This document shows positions 1 through 9,455 of a DNA stretch of 12,872 bases, one piece after another. The stretch comes from Bacillota bacterium (lineage in GTDB: Bacteria > Bacillota > Sulfobacillia > JAJZYS01 > JAJYTV01): the NCBI GenBank assembly GCA_021810725.1, contig JAJZIE010000052.1, positions 1-12,872 of the forward strand. The letters run 5' to 3'. Position 1 is the first letter of the stretch, and every line of letters starts with the position of its first letter. The notes beneath the pieces were generated by a model. It was not told where the DNA came from. It did no database searches and saw only the letters and a list, made by a program, of their open reading frames with translations. The translations under genes were made by a program, and so were the position numbers.

Positions 1-1134
1 CGGCTCGTCGTAACCGGGGTAGCCAGCGAACAGCTCGTCCGCTCCCTCGCCGCTCAGCACGACGGGCACGTCCACGGCCGCCCGTTCCGCGATCGCCCGC
101 AGAGGCAAAGCGGTCGGGTCGCCGTTGGGCTCGTCGATGTCGAAATTGAGCGCCAAAAGGTGCCGCTCGGCGTCGGCGGCGTCGAGTTCGAGCCGCGTCA
201 GCGGTATGCCGTAGGCCGCGGCGGTAGCCTGGGTCACCGCGAACTCCTCGCCCTCGTCGCCGAACCCCGCGAACCCGGCCGTGTAACCCTTTAACGCTCC
301 TCCCATGACGCGGGCGGCGTAGTGCAGCACGAGACCGGAGTCGACTCCTCCGGAGAGCAGCACGCCGATCGGCTGATCGCCCTGGAGGTGACGCTCCACC
401 GCAAGTCCCAGGCGCCGGTCCAGTTCGTCCACCGCCTGCTCCGCGGTAAGGTCAAAACCCGGCGCCAACGTTCGCCGCTGATCGCGAAACTCCAGCCGGC
501 CCGCCGCGTCCAGGACGAGAGTGCGTCCGGGGGGAACACGCCGGATTCCCTCGAGAATCGTCTCCTCCCCGACCGCTGTGCGGTACAGGAGGTAGCGGTC
601 CAAGGCCCGCAGGTTCAGCTCCGGTACGTCGCCCCAGGCCATGACCGCGCGCAGCTCCGACGCGAAGGCCACGCCCAGGCCGGTCCGCCGCCAGAGCAGC
701 GGCTTGATGCCGAGCGGATCTCTCGCCAGCAGAAGCGTTCGCCTTCGGCTGTCGTAGATGGCCACGGCGTACATGCCGGAGAGTTCCGCGGCGAAGTCGG
801 CCCCCCGCTCCTCGTAGAGGTGCACCACGACCTCGGCGTCGGACGCCCCGGCAAAGCGGTGTCCGCGGCGCTCGAGGCTGCGACGCAGGTCCACGTGGTT
901 GTAGATCTCGCCGTTGACGACCGCCACGACGTGCCGGTCCTCGCTGTAGAACGGCTGCGCCCCGCCGACCGGGTCGACAATGGCGAGGCGGCGCATGCCG
1001 ATCGCTACGCCAGGCGCGAAGAACGTGCCCTCGTCATCCGGTCCGCGATGCTTCAGGGCATCGAGCATACGTCCGAGTTCGTCCCTCGCCTGCTGGTGAG
1101 CATCCCGCCCGACGATCCCGGCGATTCCACACAA
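1..1134 (-). CDS. asnB: Asparagine synthetase (glutamine-hydrolysing), C-terminus cut by window edge
   Basis: Makes asparagine from aspartate, ATP and glutamine in the cytoplasm. The visible 378 residues hold the whole N-terminal glutaminase domain (class II, Ntn type) and the start of the ATP-pyrophosphatase synthetase domain. The start is set by catalytic Cys2: TTG at 1134 is followed directly by TGT (MCGIAGIVG), and a GGGGAGG Shine-Dalgarno lies 9 bases upstream. Glutaminase motifs seen are HRGPDDEG (about residues 28-35) and NGEIYN (about 74-79). The synthetase PP-loop SGGVDS is at 261-266 and SGEGADELFAGYPGYDEP at 361-378. All expected active-site residues in this part are intact. Family members run about 550-650 residues, so roughly 200 or more lie outside the window. 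The gene follows a terminator on the same strand, so it probably has its own promoter, though I see no clear -35/-10 pair. No T-box leader signature was seen. Confidence 0.95.
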   Translation of the reverse strand, partial: MCGIAGIVGRDAHQQARDELGRMLDALKHRGPDDEGTFFAPGVAIGMRRLAIVDPVGGAQPFYSEDRHVVAVVNGEIYNHVDLRRSLERRGHRFAGASDAEVVVHLYEERGADFAAELSGMYAVAIYDSRRRTLLLARDPLGIKPLLWRRTGLGVAFASELRAVMAWGDVPELNLRALDRYLLYRTAVGEETILEGIRRVPPGRTLVLDAAGRLEFRDQRRTLAPGFDLTAEQAVDELDRRLGLAVERHLQGDQPIGVLLSGGVDSGLVLHYAARVMGGALKGYTAGFAGFGDEGEEFAVTQATAAAYGIPLTRLELDAADAERHLLALNFDIDEPNGDPTALPLRAIAERAAVDVPVVLSGEGADELFAGYPGYDEP

Positions 1135-1143
1135 AAGAGGTGA

Positions 1144-1150
1144 CCTCCCC
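1144..1150 (-). promoter_or_regulatory. Shine-Dalgarno fixing the TTG start of asnB
   Basis: GGGGAGG on the minus strand, 9 bases before TTG 1134-1132. It decides the start because the catalytic cysteine must be residue 2 after Met removal, and only this TTG puts it there. Confidence 0.75.
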
Positions 1151-1235
1151 CAGTTCTCCTGGCATGCAGCTTACCCACTCCGGCTGAAAATCACGTGAGG
1201 CTCGAGAACATGGCCCCAAAGCCATGCCAATCCGC

Positions 1236-1270
1236 AAAGAAAACCTGCCGAGCACCAGCGTGTCGGCAGG
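1236..1270 (-). terminator. Rho-independent terminator after the GNAT gene
   Basis: On the minus strand, CCTGCCGA and TCGGCAGG (plus-strand 1244-1251 and 1263-1270) form a perfect 8-bp stem. The loop can extend the stem by three further pairs (CAC/GTG) past a bulged G. The stem is followed at once by TTTTCTTT (1243-1236). It lies 56 bases past the stop of the acetyltransferase gene, is oriented to end that transcript, and separates it from asnB. Confidence 0.85.
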
Positions 1271-1325
1271 TCCGACCAGATGGATCCTATCACGCGATCT
1301 CTCAGGGCGTCCATGGCAGGGCGTC

Positions 1326-1841
1326 TTACGGCTGCCACTCCCTGCGCAGGAGCGAGTAGAAGAGCTGATCGCTCCACTGGCCGTCGATCAGGTAATGCTC
1401 GCGCAAACGGCCGTCGAGACTAAAGCGCGCATGCTCCAAGATGGCGATCGAGGCCACATTCGCCGCCGAGGTCGTCGCGTAGAGCTTGTGCAGCCGCCTG
1501 CCGGGCCAGGTGAAAAGTATGCCCGTGAAGACGACGAGGGCCGCTCGGCCGATGCCGCGGCCGCGGGCCTGCGCCGCGAGGTAGTAGCCGATCTCCATGC
1601 TGCGATTGCGCGGATTTTCGTCGAACGCCACCATGCGTCCGACCACGTCGTCGTCCGCAAGCACGCTGAAGACCAGTTCGCCGCCCGAGAGCGCCTCGGC
1701 GTAGCGGGCCCGGAAAGCCGGATATGGATGCACGAGCTGCACCGGCCGGCAGCTGTAGCGCTCCCAGTACGGCTCCTCGTCCTGCCATTGGTAGAAGAGC
1801 GGCAGGTCGCGCTCTTGTGCGGGCCTCAGCCGGACATCCAC
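1326..1841 (-). CDS. GNAT-family N-acetyltransferase, RimJ/RimL-like
   Basis: Predicted acetyl-CoA-dependent N-acetyltransferase of 171 residues; the substrate (protein N-terminus, amino sugar, amine or drug) cannot be told from sequence. The acetyl-CoA pyrophosphate-binding motif QARGRGIG is at residues 91-98. It follows the usual beta-4 strand (MEIGYYL, 82-88). The late-family pattern with N128 and then SIAILEHARFSLDG (131-144) matches the RimL-like (Acetyltransf_3) layout. Length is normal for the family. The start is GTG 1841, with AGGAGG 8 bases upstream; an in-frame ATG at 2003 would overlap the permease gene and add a low-complexity tail, so it was rejected. The gene sits 94 bases after the ABC permease on the same strand and just before a terminator, so it is probably the last gene of the exporter unit. 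An exporter plus acetyltransferase would fit handling of a toxic small molecule, but that is inference. Confidence 0.88.
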   Translation of the reverse strand: MDVRLRPAQERDLPLFYQWQDEEPYWERYSCRPVQLVHPYPAFRARYAEALSGGELVFSVLADDDVVGRMVAFDENPRNRSMEIGYYLAAQARGRGIGRAALVVFTGILFTWPGRRLHKLYATTSAANVASIAILEHARFSLDGRLREHYLIDGQWSDQLFYSLLRREWQP

Positions 1842-1860
1842 CGTGGTCGCCTCCTGACTC

Positions 1861-1908
1861 CGCCGTGGCCAGGATATTCCGCCCGGCCGGCCGGGGCGCG
1901 CCGTGGCC
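1861..1908. repeat. Short direct repeat around a 14-base palindrome
   Basis: CGCCGTGGCC occurs at 1861-1870 and again at 1899-1908. Between them lies the perfect palindrome CCCGGCCGGCCGGG (1882-1895). All of it is in the gap between the permease and GNAT genes. In DNA this GC-rich both could be chance. The hairpin could instead act as a partial intercistronic terminator or an mRNA processing site. Confidence 0.35.
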
Positions 1909-1935
1909 TCGCCGGGATCGGCAGGGACACCGCCG

Positions 1936-3005
1936 CTACTCCCAGCGCCAGGTCCGGGTCGAAACGATGGCGAGCAGCACGAACCAGACGAGCAGCGCGA
2001 CAATGTCGCCCTGGACGGCCGGCGCCCAGGCCGCGTACTGTCCCGACATCAGGCCGCGCACCCCGTCCACGATGTAGGTAAGGGGCAGGTAGTGCACGAT
2101 GGTGCGCAAAAACGGCGGCAGGGTGGTCACCGGGAAGAAGACGCCGCTCAGGAACATCATCGGAAAGCTGACGACGTTGATGATCGGCATGCTCGCCTCC
2201 TCGGTCTTGGCGAAACCGGCGATGACGAAGCCGATCGCAAGGAACGCGGCCATGCCGAGGATCACCGTCACGAGCAGCGGCAGCAGGGGCAAGACCACCG
2301 TGGCGTGGAGGAAGACGACGGCGATCGCTACGATGAGGGCCGCGCTCAGGATGCCGAACACCAGCTGGTAGAGCACGACGCCTCCGAGAAACTGGATCGG
2401 TCGCAGGGGTGTGGCGAGGAAGCGGCGCAGGACGCCCTTCTCCTTCCAGCGCGTCAGGCTGCCCGCCACGCCGAAGAGGCTGTTCTGCATCGCCATCAGG
2501 GCCAGAACGCCCGGGAGCAGGAAGTCCAGATAGGTCGACGAGCGACTGCCCGACGCCGCCTTGGGCTGCACCATGAGCATCGGACTTTGTCCGGTCATGG
2601 CCAGGTTGATCTGGGCCGCGGCCGACGTCACCGCGGATACGGCCTGCTGCGCGGTCTGCATGTTGGCGCTGTTGTAGACGAGCGTCGCGTGCCACGGCGG
2701 CGGCGTCGTGGCAGGCGGCAGAAGCAGCACGGCATCGGCCTGTCCGATGCGCACCTGATGGATCGCCCGCTGTCGGCTCGCGCGCTGGACCTTGAAGTAG
2801 GGGATCTTCTCGTAGGCCTGGACGATCTTCGTCTCCGGACCCTGGGTCGGGGCGCTGACGAGCAGATTGAGCTTGAAGTTCGAGTTGCCGAGGAAACCGA
2901 ACACCACCATCAGCATGACCGGGAAGAAGAAGGTCCAGAAGAGGGCCTGGCGGTTGCGGACGAGCGTGCGCAGGAGAGCGCCGGTCACCGTAAGCAGCTG
3001 TCTCA

Positions 3006-3006
<1 letters not shown>
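1936..3006 (-). CDS. ABC-2 type transporter permease (export)
   Basis: Membrane subunit of an ABC exporter, 356 residues, normal for the ABC-2 (DrrB/YhfI-like) family. A single hydrophobic segment lies at about residues 20-42 (after RNRQALFWT), followed by a soluble, probably extracytoplasmic region to about 165. A block of about five membrane segments then runs to the C-terminus. The typical ABC-2 motif is present: LPGVLALMAMQNSLFG, followed by a cytoplasmic WKEKGVLRRFLATPLRP loop that contacts the ATPase. The late FPMMFLSGVFFP segment followed by LPLTYIVDGVR is also classic. The start ATG at 3006 overlaps the TGA of the ATPase gene by one base (TGATG), so the two are translationally coupled. 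The product should pair with the upstream ATPase in the cytoplasmic membrane. The substrate is unknown; drugs, lipids or peptides are all moved by this family. Confidence 0.93.
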
Positions 3007-3923
<917 letters not shown>

Positions 3924-3930
3924 ATGGATC

Positions 3931-3941
3931 CCTCCCCCTCC
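3931..3941 (-). promoter_or_regulatory. Shine-Dalgarno facing a CTG codon
   Basis: Minus strand GGAGGGGGAGG (3941-3931), with 7 bases between its last GGAGG and CTG 3923-3921. Spacing matches the neighbouring genes. It is the main argument for a CTG start of the ATPase; GTG 3869 has no comparable site. Confidence 0.6.
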
Positions 3942-3958
3942 ACGGGTGCCTGCCCCCT

Positions 3959-3964
3959 ACTATA
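3959..3964 (-). promoter_or_regulatory. Possible -10 element for the exporter operon
   Basis: TATAGT on the minus strand (5 of 6 to TATAAT), 35 bases before the proposed CTG start. No convincing -35 hexamer is present at 16 to 18 bases upstream, so this is weak. A second near-match, TACAAT, lies at 3993-3988 on the same strand, partly inside the palindrome. Confidence 0.3.
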
Positions 3965-3990
3965 CCTGTCCACGTCCATGAACTGGCATT

Positions 3991-4002
3991 GTACCGCGGT
4001 AC
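3991..4002. promoter_or_regulatory. 12-base perfect palindrome, candidate operator
   Basis: GTACCGCGGTAC is fully self-complementary. It sits in the 192-base divergent region between the exporter and the exonuclease/PucR cluster, next to the possible -10 elements of the minus-strand unit. A dimeric repressor site is plausible. No second copy was seen in the window. Confidence 0.35.
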
Positions 4003-4115
4003 GAGTCTGCCGTCGCTCCATAGCCATGGTCCAGGGACGCGGCAGCCCAGGTCTGGCAGGAAACCGGACCGTGGCGCGGAAGCGGACCGAAAGACAACCC
4101 GAGAGGAGTCCTGCG

Positions 4116-4880
4116 TTGAGGCCCGTCCTTGTGTTCGATGTGGAGACCGTCGTCGATGCGAACATGGCCCGCAAGGTACTGGCTCAGCCAGACCTCGGCG
4201 ACCTCGAAGCTCTGGCCCTCGTGGCGCCGCCACGCGGCTCGGACGAGGCGCACGGCTTCCCCAAACCCCTCTACCACCAGGTCGTCGAGATCGCCGTCTG
4301 CACCATTGCGGCGGACGGCACGGTGGAGACGCTCCGTCCGCTCGCCGCGGGGAACGACGAACGTTCCCTGCTGCAGGGGTTTTGGGCAGGCTTTGCGCAT
4401 CGGGCGCCAGGCGTCCGCCTGGTCACCTACAACGGCCGGCGCTTCGACGTGCCCGTACTTACGCAACGAGCGCTCGCCCACGGCGTCTCGCCTGCCGCGC
4501 TATGGCGGGAGGATTACCGCCAACGCTTCCGCGACAGCCATCTCGACATCATGGAGGTCCTGTCGGACTACGGCAGCTCTACGCCGCTCAGCCAGCACGA
4601 AGCGGCCGTCATGCTGGGTATTCCGGGCAAGCTGGGCGTCGGTGGCGGCGACGTCCGTGAACTCTGGGCGGATGGCCGCACGCGGGACATCGCCGCCTAT
4701 TGCGCCTGCGACGTGGCCACGCTGACCCTCGCCTTCGCCCGCCTCGGACCTGTCGCTGGCTGGTGCACGCGGGACGAGTCCTCGCGCATCGAAGAGGGCG
4801 TTCGTCGGGCGCTCCTGACCCAGGAACCCGCGCATCCGCTGTTCGCTGCCTTCCTGACAACCCTCGGGGAGCTCAGCTGA
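4116..4880 (+). CDS. Predicted 3'-5' exonuclease, PolB-like (DnaQ/RNase H fold)
   Basis: A 254-residue DEDD-type exonuclease resembling the proofreading domain of family B polymerases (DNA_pol_B_exo2 type). The three exonuclease motifs are visible. Exo I is FDVET near residue 5, with the Asp-x-Glu metal ligands. Exo II is TYNGRRFDVPVL around 106-117, with its Asp. Exo III is YCACD around 195-199, the Y-x3-D form (DEDDy). No polymerase domain follows, so this is a stand-alone nuclease, probably acting on DNA or RNA 3' ends in repair or turnover. The start is TTG 4116, with AGGAG 7 bases upstream. The open frame reaches much further left only because it passes through the antisense of the ATPase gene. 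The pucR gene begins 38 bases downstream on the same strand, so co-transcription is possible. The cellular role of this family is poorly defined. Confidence 0.85.
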   Translation: MRPVLVFDVETVVDANMARKVLAQPDLGDLEALALVAPPRGSDEAHGFPKPLYHQVVEIAVCTIAADGTVETLRPLAAGNDERSLLQGFWAGFAHRAPGVRLVTYNGRRFDVPVLTQRALAHGVSPAALWREDYRQRFRDSHLDIMEVLSDYGSSTPLSQHEAAVMLGIPGKLGVGGGDVRELWADGRTRDIAAYCACDVATLTLAFARLGPVAGWCTRDESSRIEEGVRRALLTQEPAHPLFAAFLTTLGELS

Positions 4881-4918
4881 GACCTCGCGGGAATAACCTT
4901 TTTGCGCAGGTGACGAAC

Positions 4919-6502
4919 GTGTCCGCGAGCCGCATGCCGGACCTGCCCACCTTGCGCGAACTGCTGCGCAGGCCGGCCTTCAGGGACGCCGAGATCCTCG
5001 CGGGGCGCCAGGGCCTCGATGCCCCGGTGCGCTGGGTGCACGTCGGTGAGATACCCGACATCGCGAGCTACCTGCGCGGGCAGGAACTGGTGCTCTCCAC
5101 GGGCGTGGGGCTCCATCGTGCCCAGGAGCGGCGCAGGTACCTCGAGCGCCTGGCCGGGTGCAAGGTCGCGGGGGTCTGCATCGAGCTCGGCAGGTATCTG
5201 CAGCGCGTCCCGAAGGACATGATCGAGCTCGCGGACCGCCTCGAGCTGCCTCTTGTCGCGTTCGTGCGTCCGGTCCGGTTCGTCGATATCACGCGGGACG
5301 TGCACGAGGTCATCCTGCAGGGCGAACAGCGCATCCTGCTCTCCCTGCGCCAGCTGGCGGACGAACTTCGGCTGGCGCAAGGCGGTGGCGACCCCCAGGT
5401 TGAGATCGTCGGCCGCCTAGGGGTTTGGCTCGATGATGCGACCGTGTTCCTGCCGGCCGATGGCGAGCCGCTGCGCGCCGGTGCTCGACACCGTGTCCAG
5501 GCGCTTGAGACCAAGGTCCCCGAGCTGCGCGCGGCCAGCCACGAAGGCACCACGCTCCCCGCGATGCAACTGGCGGACGGTAGCCGGATCCTGTCGCGCC
5601 TCGTGCCGCGGCGAGATGGCCAAGCGGGACTTTTGATCGCCGCCTGCCACCATGGCGACGAACTCAGCGCCGACATGGCGCTCGAACTCGGGGCTTCTGC
5701 ACTTGCCCAGGCGCCATCCAGGGAACAGACGCGTCCGTCGCTCGATGCAGGTGACGACGAACTCCTGGCCGCGTTGCTGAGCGGCGAAGGCCAACGTTTC
5801 GGCCGCGCGCTCGCCGCGCGGCTGGGAGAAGCGGGGCGGTTGCCGGCGAGAGCGGTCCTTGTCCTGATACGGCCCCGCAAGGGCCATGCCTCCCTCCAGA
5901 TGCCAGCGCTCCAGGCGGTCCTGCGCCAGAACGGCACCCGGGCGCTCGCTGCCGAGCAGGGCAGGGACGTCGCGCTTCTTCTCTTCGACCCGCCGCCGCG
6001 CAGCGTCTTGCGGGGCCTGCTTGCGGATCTCGGCGCCCTGGGCGAACCTCTCGGCGGGGCGGCGATCGGCGCCTCGACAACACTGCCACTGGCTGGCCTG
6101 GCCGCCGCCAGGCCCGAAGCGCACCTCGCGCTGGCGGCCGCCATCTGGTCCGAAGGCGCGAGCGGCGTCTTCCATGATGAGCTCGGCGCCCTACGCGTGC
6201 TGGCCAATCTGCGAGAGGACTTCGACATCGCGTCCGTGGTCGAGCAGGAGATCGGGCCGCTGCTGGCCTACGACCGCAGACACATGGGACACCTGCTCGA
6301 GACGCTCGACGTGCTGCTGAAGGCACCGCACAAGGACGAGGCGGCTCGGCGGCTCGGCATTCGCCGCCAGACGCTCTATTACCGCATCGAGCGCATCGCC
6401 TCCCTGCTCGGCGAAGACTTTCTTCGGCCCGAGCGCCGGCTGGGGCTCAGCCTTGCTCTGCTGGCCCGCCTCCTGGCTGGAGATCAGTTGGACACTTTGT
6501 AA
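4919..6502 (+). CDS. PucR-family transcriptional regulator
   Basis: A 527-residue DNA-binding regulator, about the usual family length (500-560). An N-terminal PucR domain lies at about residues 8-125 (PTLRELLRRP, then VRWVHVGEIPDIASYLRGQELVLSTG). A central GGDEF-like/CdaR region of low conservation follows. The C-terminal PucR helix-turn-helix is at about 455-520 (HLLETLDVLLKAPHKDEAARRLGIRRQTLYYRIERI..LLG). Family members sense small nitrogen compounds and control purine, pyrimidine, GABA or amino-acid breakdown genes next to them, usually as activators. The aminotransferase and dehydrogenase directly downstream on the same strand are the obvious targets. The start chosen is GTG 4919, with AGGTG 6 bases upstream. 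GTG 4910 and ATG 4934 are in frame and remain possible; the difference is small. It lies 27 bases before the next annotated gene, so it may also be co-transcribed with its targets. Confidence 0.9.
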   Translation: MSASRMPDLPTLRELLRRPAFRDAEILAGRQGLDAPVRWVHVGEIPDIASYLRGQELVLSTGVGLHRAQERRRYLERLAGCKVAGVCIELGRYLQRVPKDMIELADRLELPLVAFVRPVRFVDITRDVHEVILQGEQRILLSLRQLADELRLAQGGGDPQVEIVGRLGVWLDDATVFLPADGEPLRAGARHRVQALETKVPELRAASHEGTTLPAMQLADGSRILSRLVPRRDGQAGLLIAACHHGDELSADMALELGASALAQAPSREQTRPSLDAGDDELLAALLSGEGQRFGRALAARLGEAGRLPARAVLVLIRPRKGHASLQMPALQAVLRQNGTRALAAEQGRDVALLLFDPPPRSVLRGLLADLGALGEPLGGAAIGASTTLPLAGLAAARPEAHLALAAAIWSEGASGVFHDELGALRVLANLREDFDIASVVEQEIGPLLAYDRRHMGHLLETLDVLLKAPHKDEAARRLGIRRQTLYYRIERIASLLGEDFLRPERRLGLSLALLARLLAGDQLDTL

Positions 6503-6529
6503 CACTGCGAAGCGTATCCTTCTGACGCC

Positions 6530-7873
6530 ATGTCCCTCACACGGCGGGCAACGTCCCCTTACTGTCTAGGCAGAGGAGGGAGCGCCACGGACACCAGGGA
6601 GAAGTACGAACGCTTCGTCAATACGAGTTTCACGGGCGGCCTCGAACCGATCGTCGTCTCGCGCGCGCAAGGGGCTCGCGTCGTCGCGGATGACGGTCGC
6701 AGCTACATCGACTGCTTCGCCGGCATCTCGGTCGTCAACGCGGGCCACGTCCACCCGAAGGTGCGCGACGCGGCCAAGGCGCAGATCGACCGGCTGATCC
6801 ACGCAAGCTCCTACACCTACTACGTCGAGCCGGTAGCGGACCTCGCGGAGCGTCTCGCGGCCGTCACGCCCGGCCGCCTGCAGCAGACCTTCTTCGCCAA
6901 CTCGGGCGCGGAGGGGATCGAGGCGGCCATGCGCATGGCCAAGTCCTTCACGGGCCGGCACGAGTTCATTGCGCTCGAGCGCAGTTTCCATGGCCGATCG
7001 GTCGGCACCCTGAGCCTGACCGGCAACCTCTCGCGCAAGACCCGCGGCGGTCCCTACCTCCCGGGCGTGGCGTTCGCCCCCACCCCCTACCCCTACCGCT
7101 CGCGCTTCGCGGGGGATGCGGAGCAGATCGGCCTGCAGACGGCGGCGGCCCTGGAGGACGTGATCCGCTTCCACACGAGCGGCGATGTCGCGGCGTTCAT
7201 CGCCGAACCGGTCATGGGCGAGGGCGGCATCATCGTCCCGCCGAAGAGCTACCTGCCTTCGGTGAAGGAGATCCTGGACAAGTATGGCATCCTGCTGATC
7301 GCCGACGAGGTCCAGTGCGGCTTCGGCCGTACCGGCCGCCTCTTTGCCATCGAACATTTCGGCGTCGAGCCGGACATCCTGGTGTCCGCCAAGGGTATCG
7401 CCGACGGCTTCCCCCTCTCCGCGACCATCGCCCGGCCGGAGATTGCCCAGAGTTTCCGCCCAGGCGAGCATCTCTCCACCTTCGGCGGCAACCCCGTCTC
7501 GTGCGCCGCGGCGCTCGCGAATCTGGACGTCATGCTGCAGGAGGACCTGCCCGGCCGCGCGGCGACGCTTGGGGCCAAGGCGCTCGAGCACCTGCGGGAG
7601 GGGGCGCGTGGCCTCTCCCAGGTGGGCGAGGTGCGGGGCCTCGGGCTCATGATCGGTCTGGAGCTGGTCAAGAACCGCAGCTCGAAGGTCCCCGATCCGG
7701 CGCTCGCGAAGGCGGTGCGCGCCTACTGCCGCGAACACGGTGTCCTGATCGGCGTCGGCGGGGTCGACGCCAATGTCCTGCGGCTGCAGCCGCCCCTCGT
7801 GATCACGGAGAGCGACCTCGACCAGGCGCTCGACGTGGTGTTGGCTGCGGTGCAGCAGGCCGTTCCCGCCTGA
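6530..7873 (+). CDS. Class III PLP-dependent aminotransferase (omega-amino acid type)
   Basis: Fold-type I aminotransferase of 447 residues from ATG 6530. It moves the amino group from an omega-amino acid to pyruvate or 2-oxoglutarate. Seen: NSGAEG (124-129, phosphate binding), the FHGR segment (153-156), IADEVQCGFGRTG with pyridine-N-binding Asp259, and Schiff-base Lys288 in SAKGIADGFPLS. HLSTFGGNPVSCAAALA follows as in GabT-like enzymes. Position between a PucR regulator and an MMSDH-type dehydrogenase points to beta-alanine, 3-aminoisobutyrate or GABA as donor; acetylornithine is less likely in this context. The start is uncertain. ATG 6530 has no good Shine-Dalgarno, while a perfect AGGAGG lies inside this reading, 7 bases before an in-frame ACG at 6587. 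Family alignment suggests the real N-terminus is near TDTREKYERFVNTSF, which would give 428 residues. The dehydrogenase start is 22 bases after the stop. Confidence 0.92.
   Translation: MSLTRRATSPYCLGRGGSATDTREKYERFVNTSFTGGLEPIVVSRAQGARVVADDGRSYIDCFAGISVVNAGHVHPKVRDAAKAQIDRLIHASSYTYYVEPVADLAERLAAVTPGRLQQTFFANSGAEGIEAAMRMAKSFTGRHEFIALERSFHGRSVGTLSLTGNLSRKTRGGPYLPGVAFAPTPYPYRSRFAGDAEQIGLQTAAALEDVIRFHTSGDVAAFIAEPVMGEGGIIVPPKSYLPSVKEILDKYGILLIADEVQCGFGRTGRLFAIEHFGVEPDILVSAKGIADGFPLSATIARPEIAQSFRPGEHLSTFGGNPVSCAAALANLDVMLQEDLPGRAATLGAKALEHLREGARGLSQVGEVRGLGLMIGLELVKNRSSKVPDPALAKAVRAYCREHGVLIGVGGVDANVLRLQPPLVITESDLDQALDVVLAAVQQAVPA
6574..6579 (+). promoter_or_regulatory. Perfect Shine-Dalgarno inside the annotated aminotransferase start region
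   Basis: AGGAGG, 7 bases before in-frame ACG 6587-6589. No ATG, GTG or TTG follows at a usable distance. Either ACG is the real initiation codon, the base at 6588 is an error or mutation for T, or ATG 6530 is used and the motif is incidental. Confidence 0.55.
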
Positions 7874-7895
7874 TCGATCAGAAGGAGGCGTTGGC

Positions 7896-9386
<1,491 letters not shown>

Positions 9387-9401
9387 CCGATAGGTACGCA
9401 A

Positions 9402-9437
9402 GGCGACCGGCCCCGCCTCTCGGCGGGGCCGGTCGCC
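9402..9437. terminator. Strong 16-bp perfect hairpin between convergent genes
   Basis: GGCGACCGGCCCCGCC (9402-9417), loop TCTC, then its exact complement at 9422-9437. It begins 15 bases after the mmsA stop and ends 18 bases before the stop of the convergent phzF-like gene. A shared, bidirectional terminator is the natural reading. Neither side has a real T-tract, so it may act as an mRNA-stabilising 3' hairpin or need other factors. Confidence 0.75.
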
Positions 9438-9455
9438 CGGTCTCATGCTCGTCGC

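Noticed and set aside
322..1143. Long plus-strand open frame opposite asnB
   Set aside because: Antisense shadow of a high-GC gene; the minus strand has all asparagine synthetase motifs and this frame resembles nothing.
1135..1235. T-box or other riboswitch in the asnB leader
   Set aside because: No T-box consensus or other known leader motif is visible; only a weak 5-bp inverted repeat (1210-1225).
6488..6520. Promoter for the aminotransferase (TTGGAC ... TATCCT)
   Set aside because: The spacer is 21 bases, too long for a normal sigma-70 promoter, and the -10 match is only 4 of 6.
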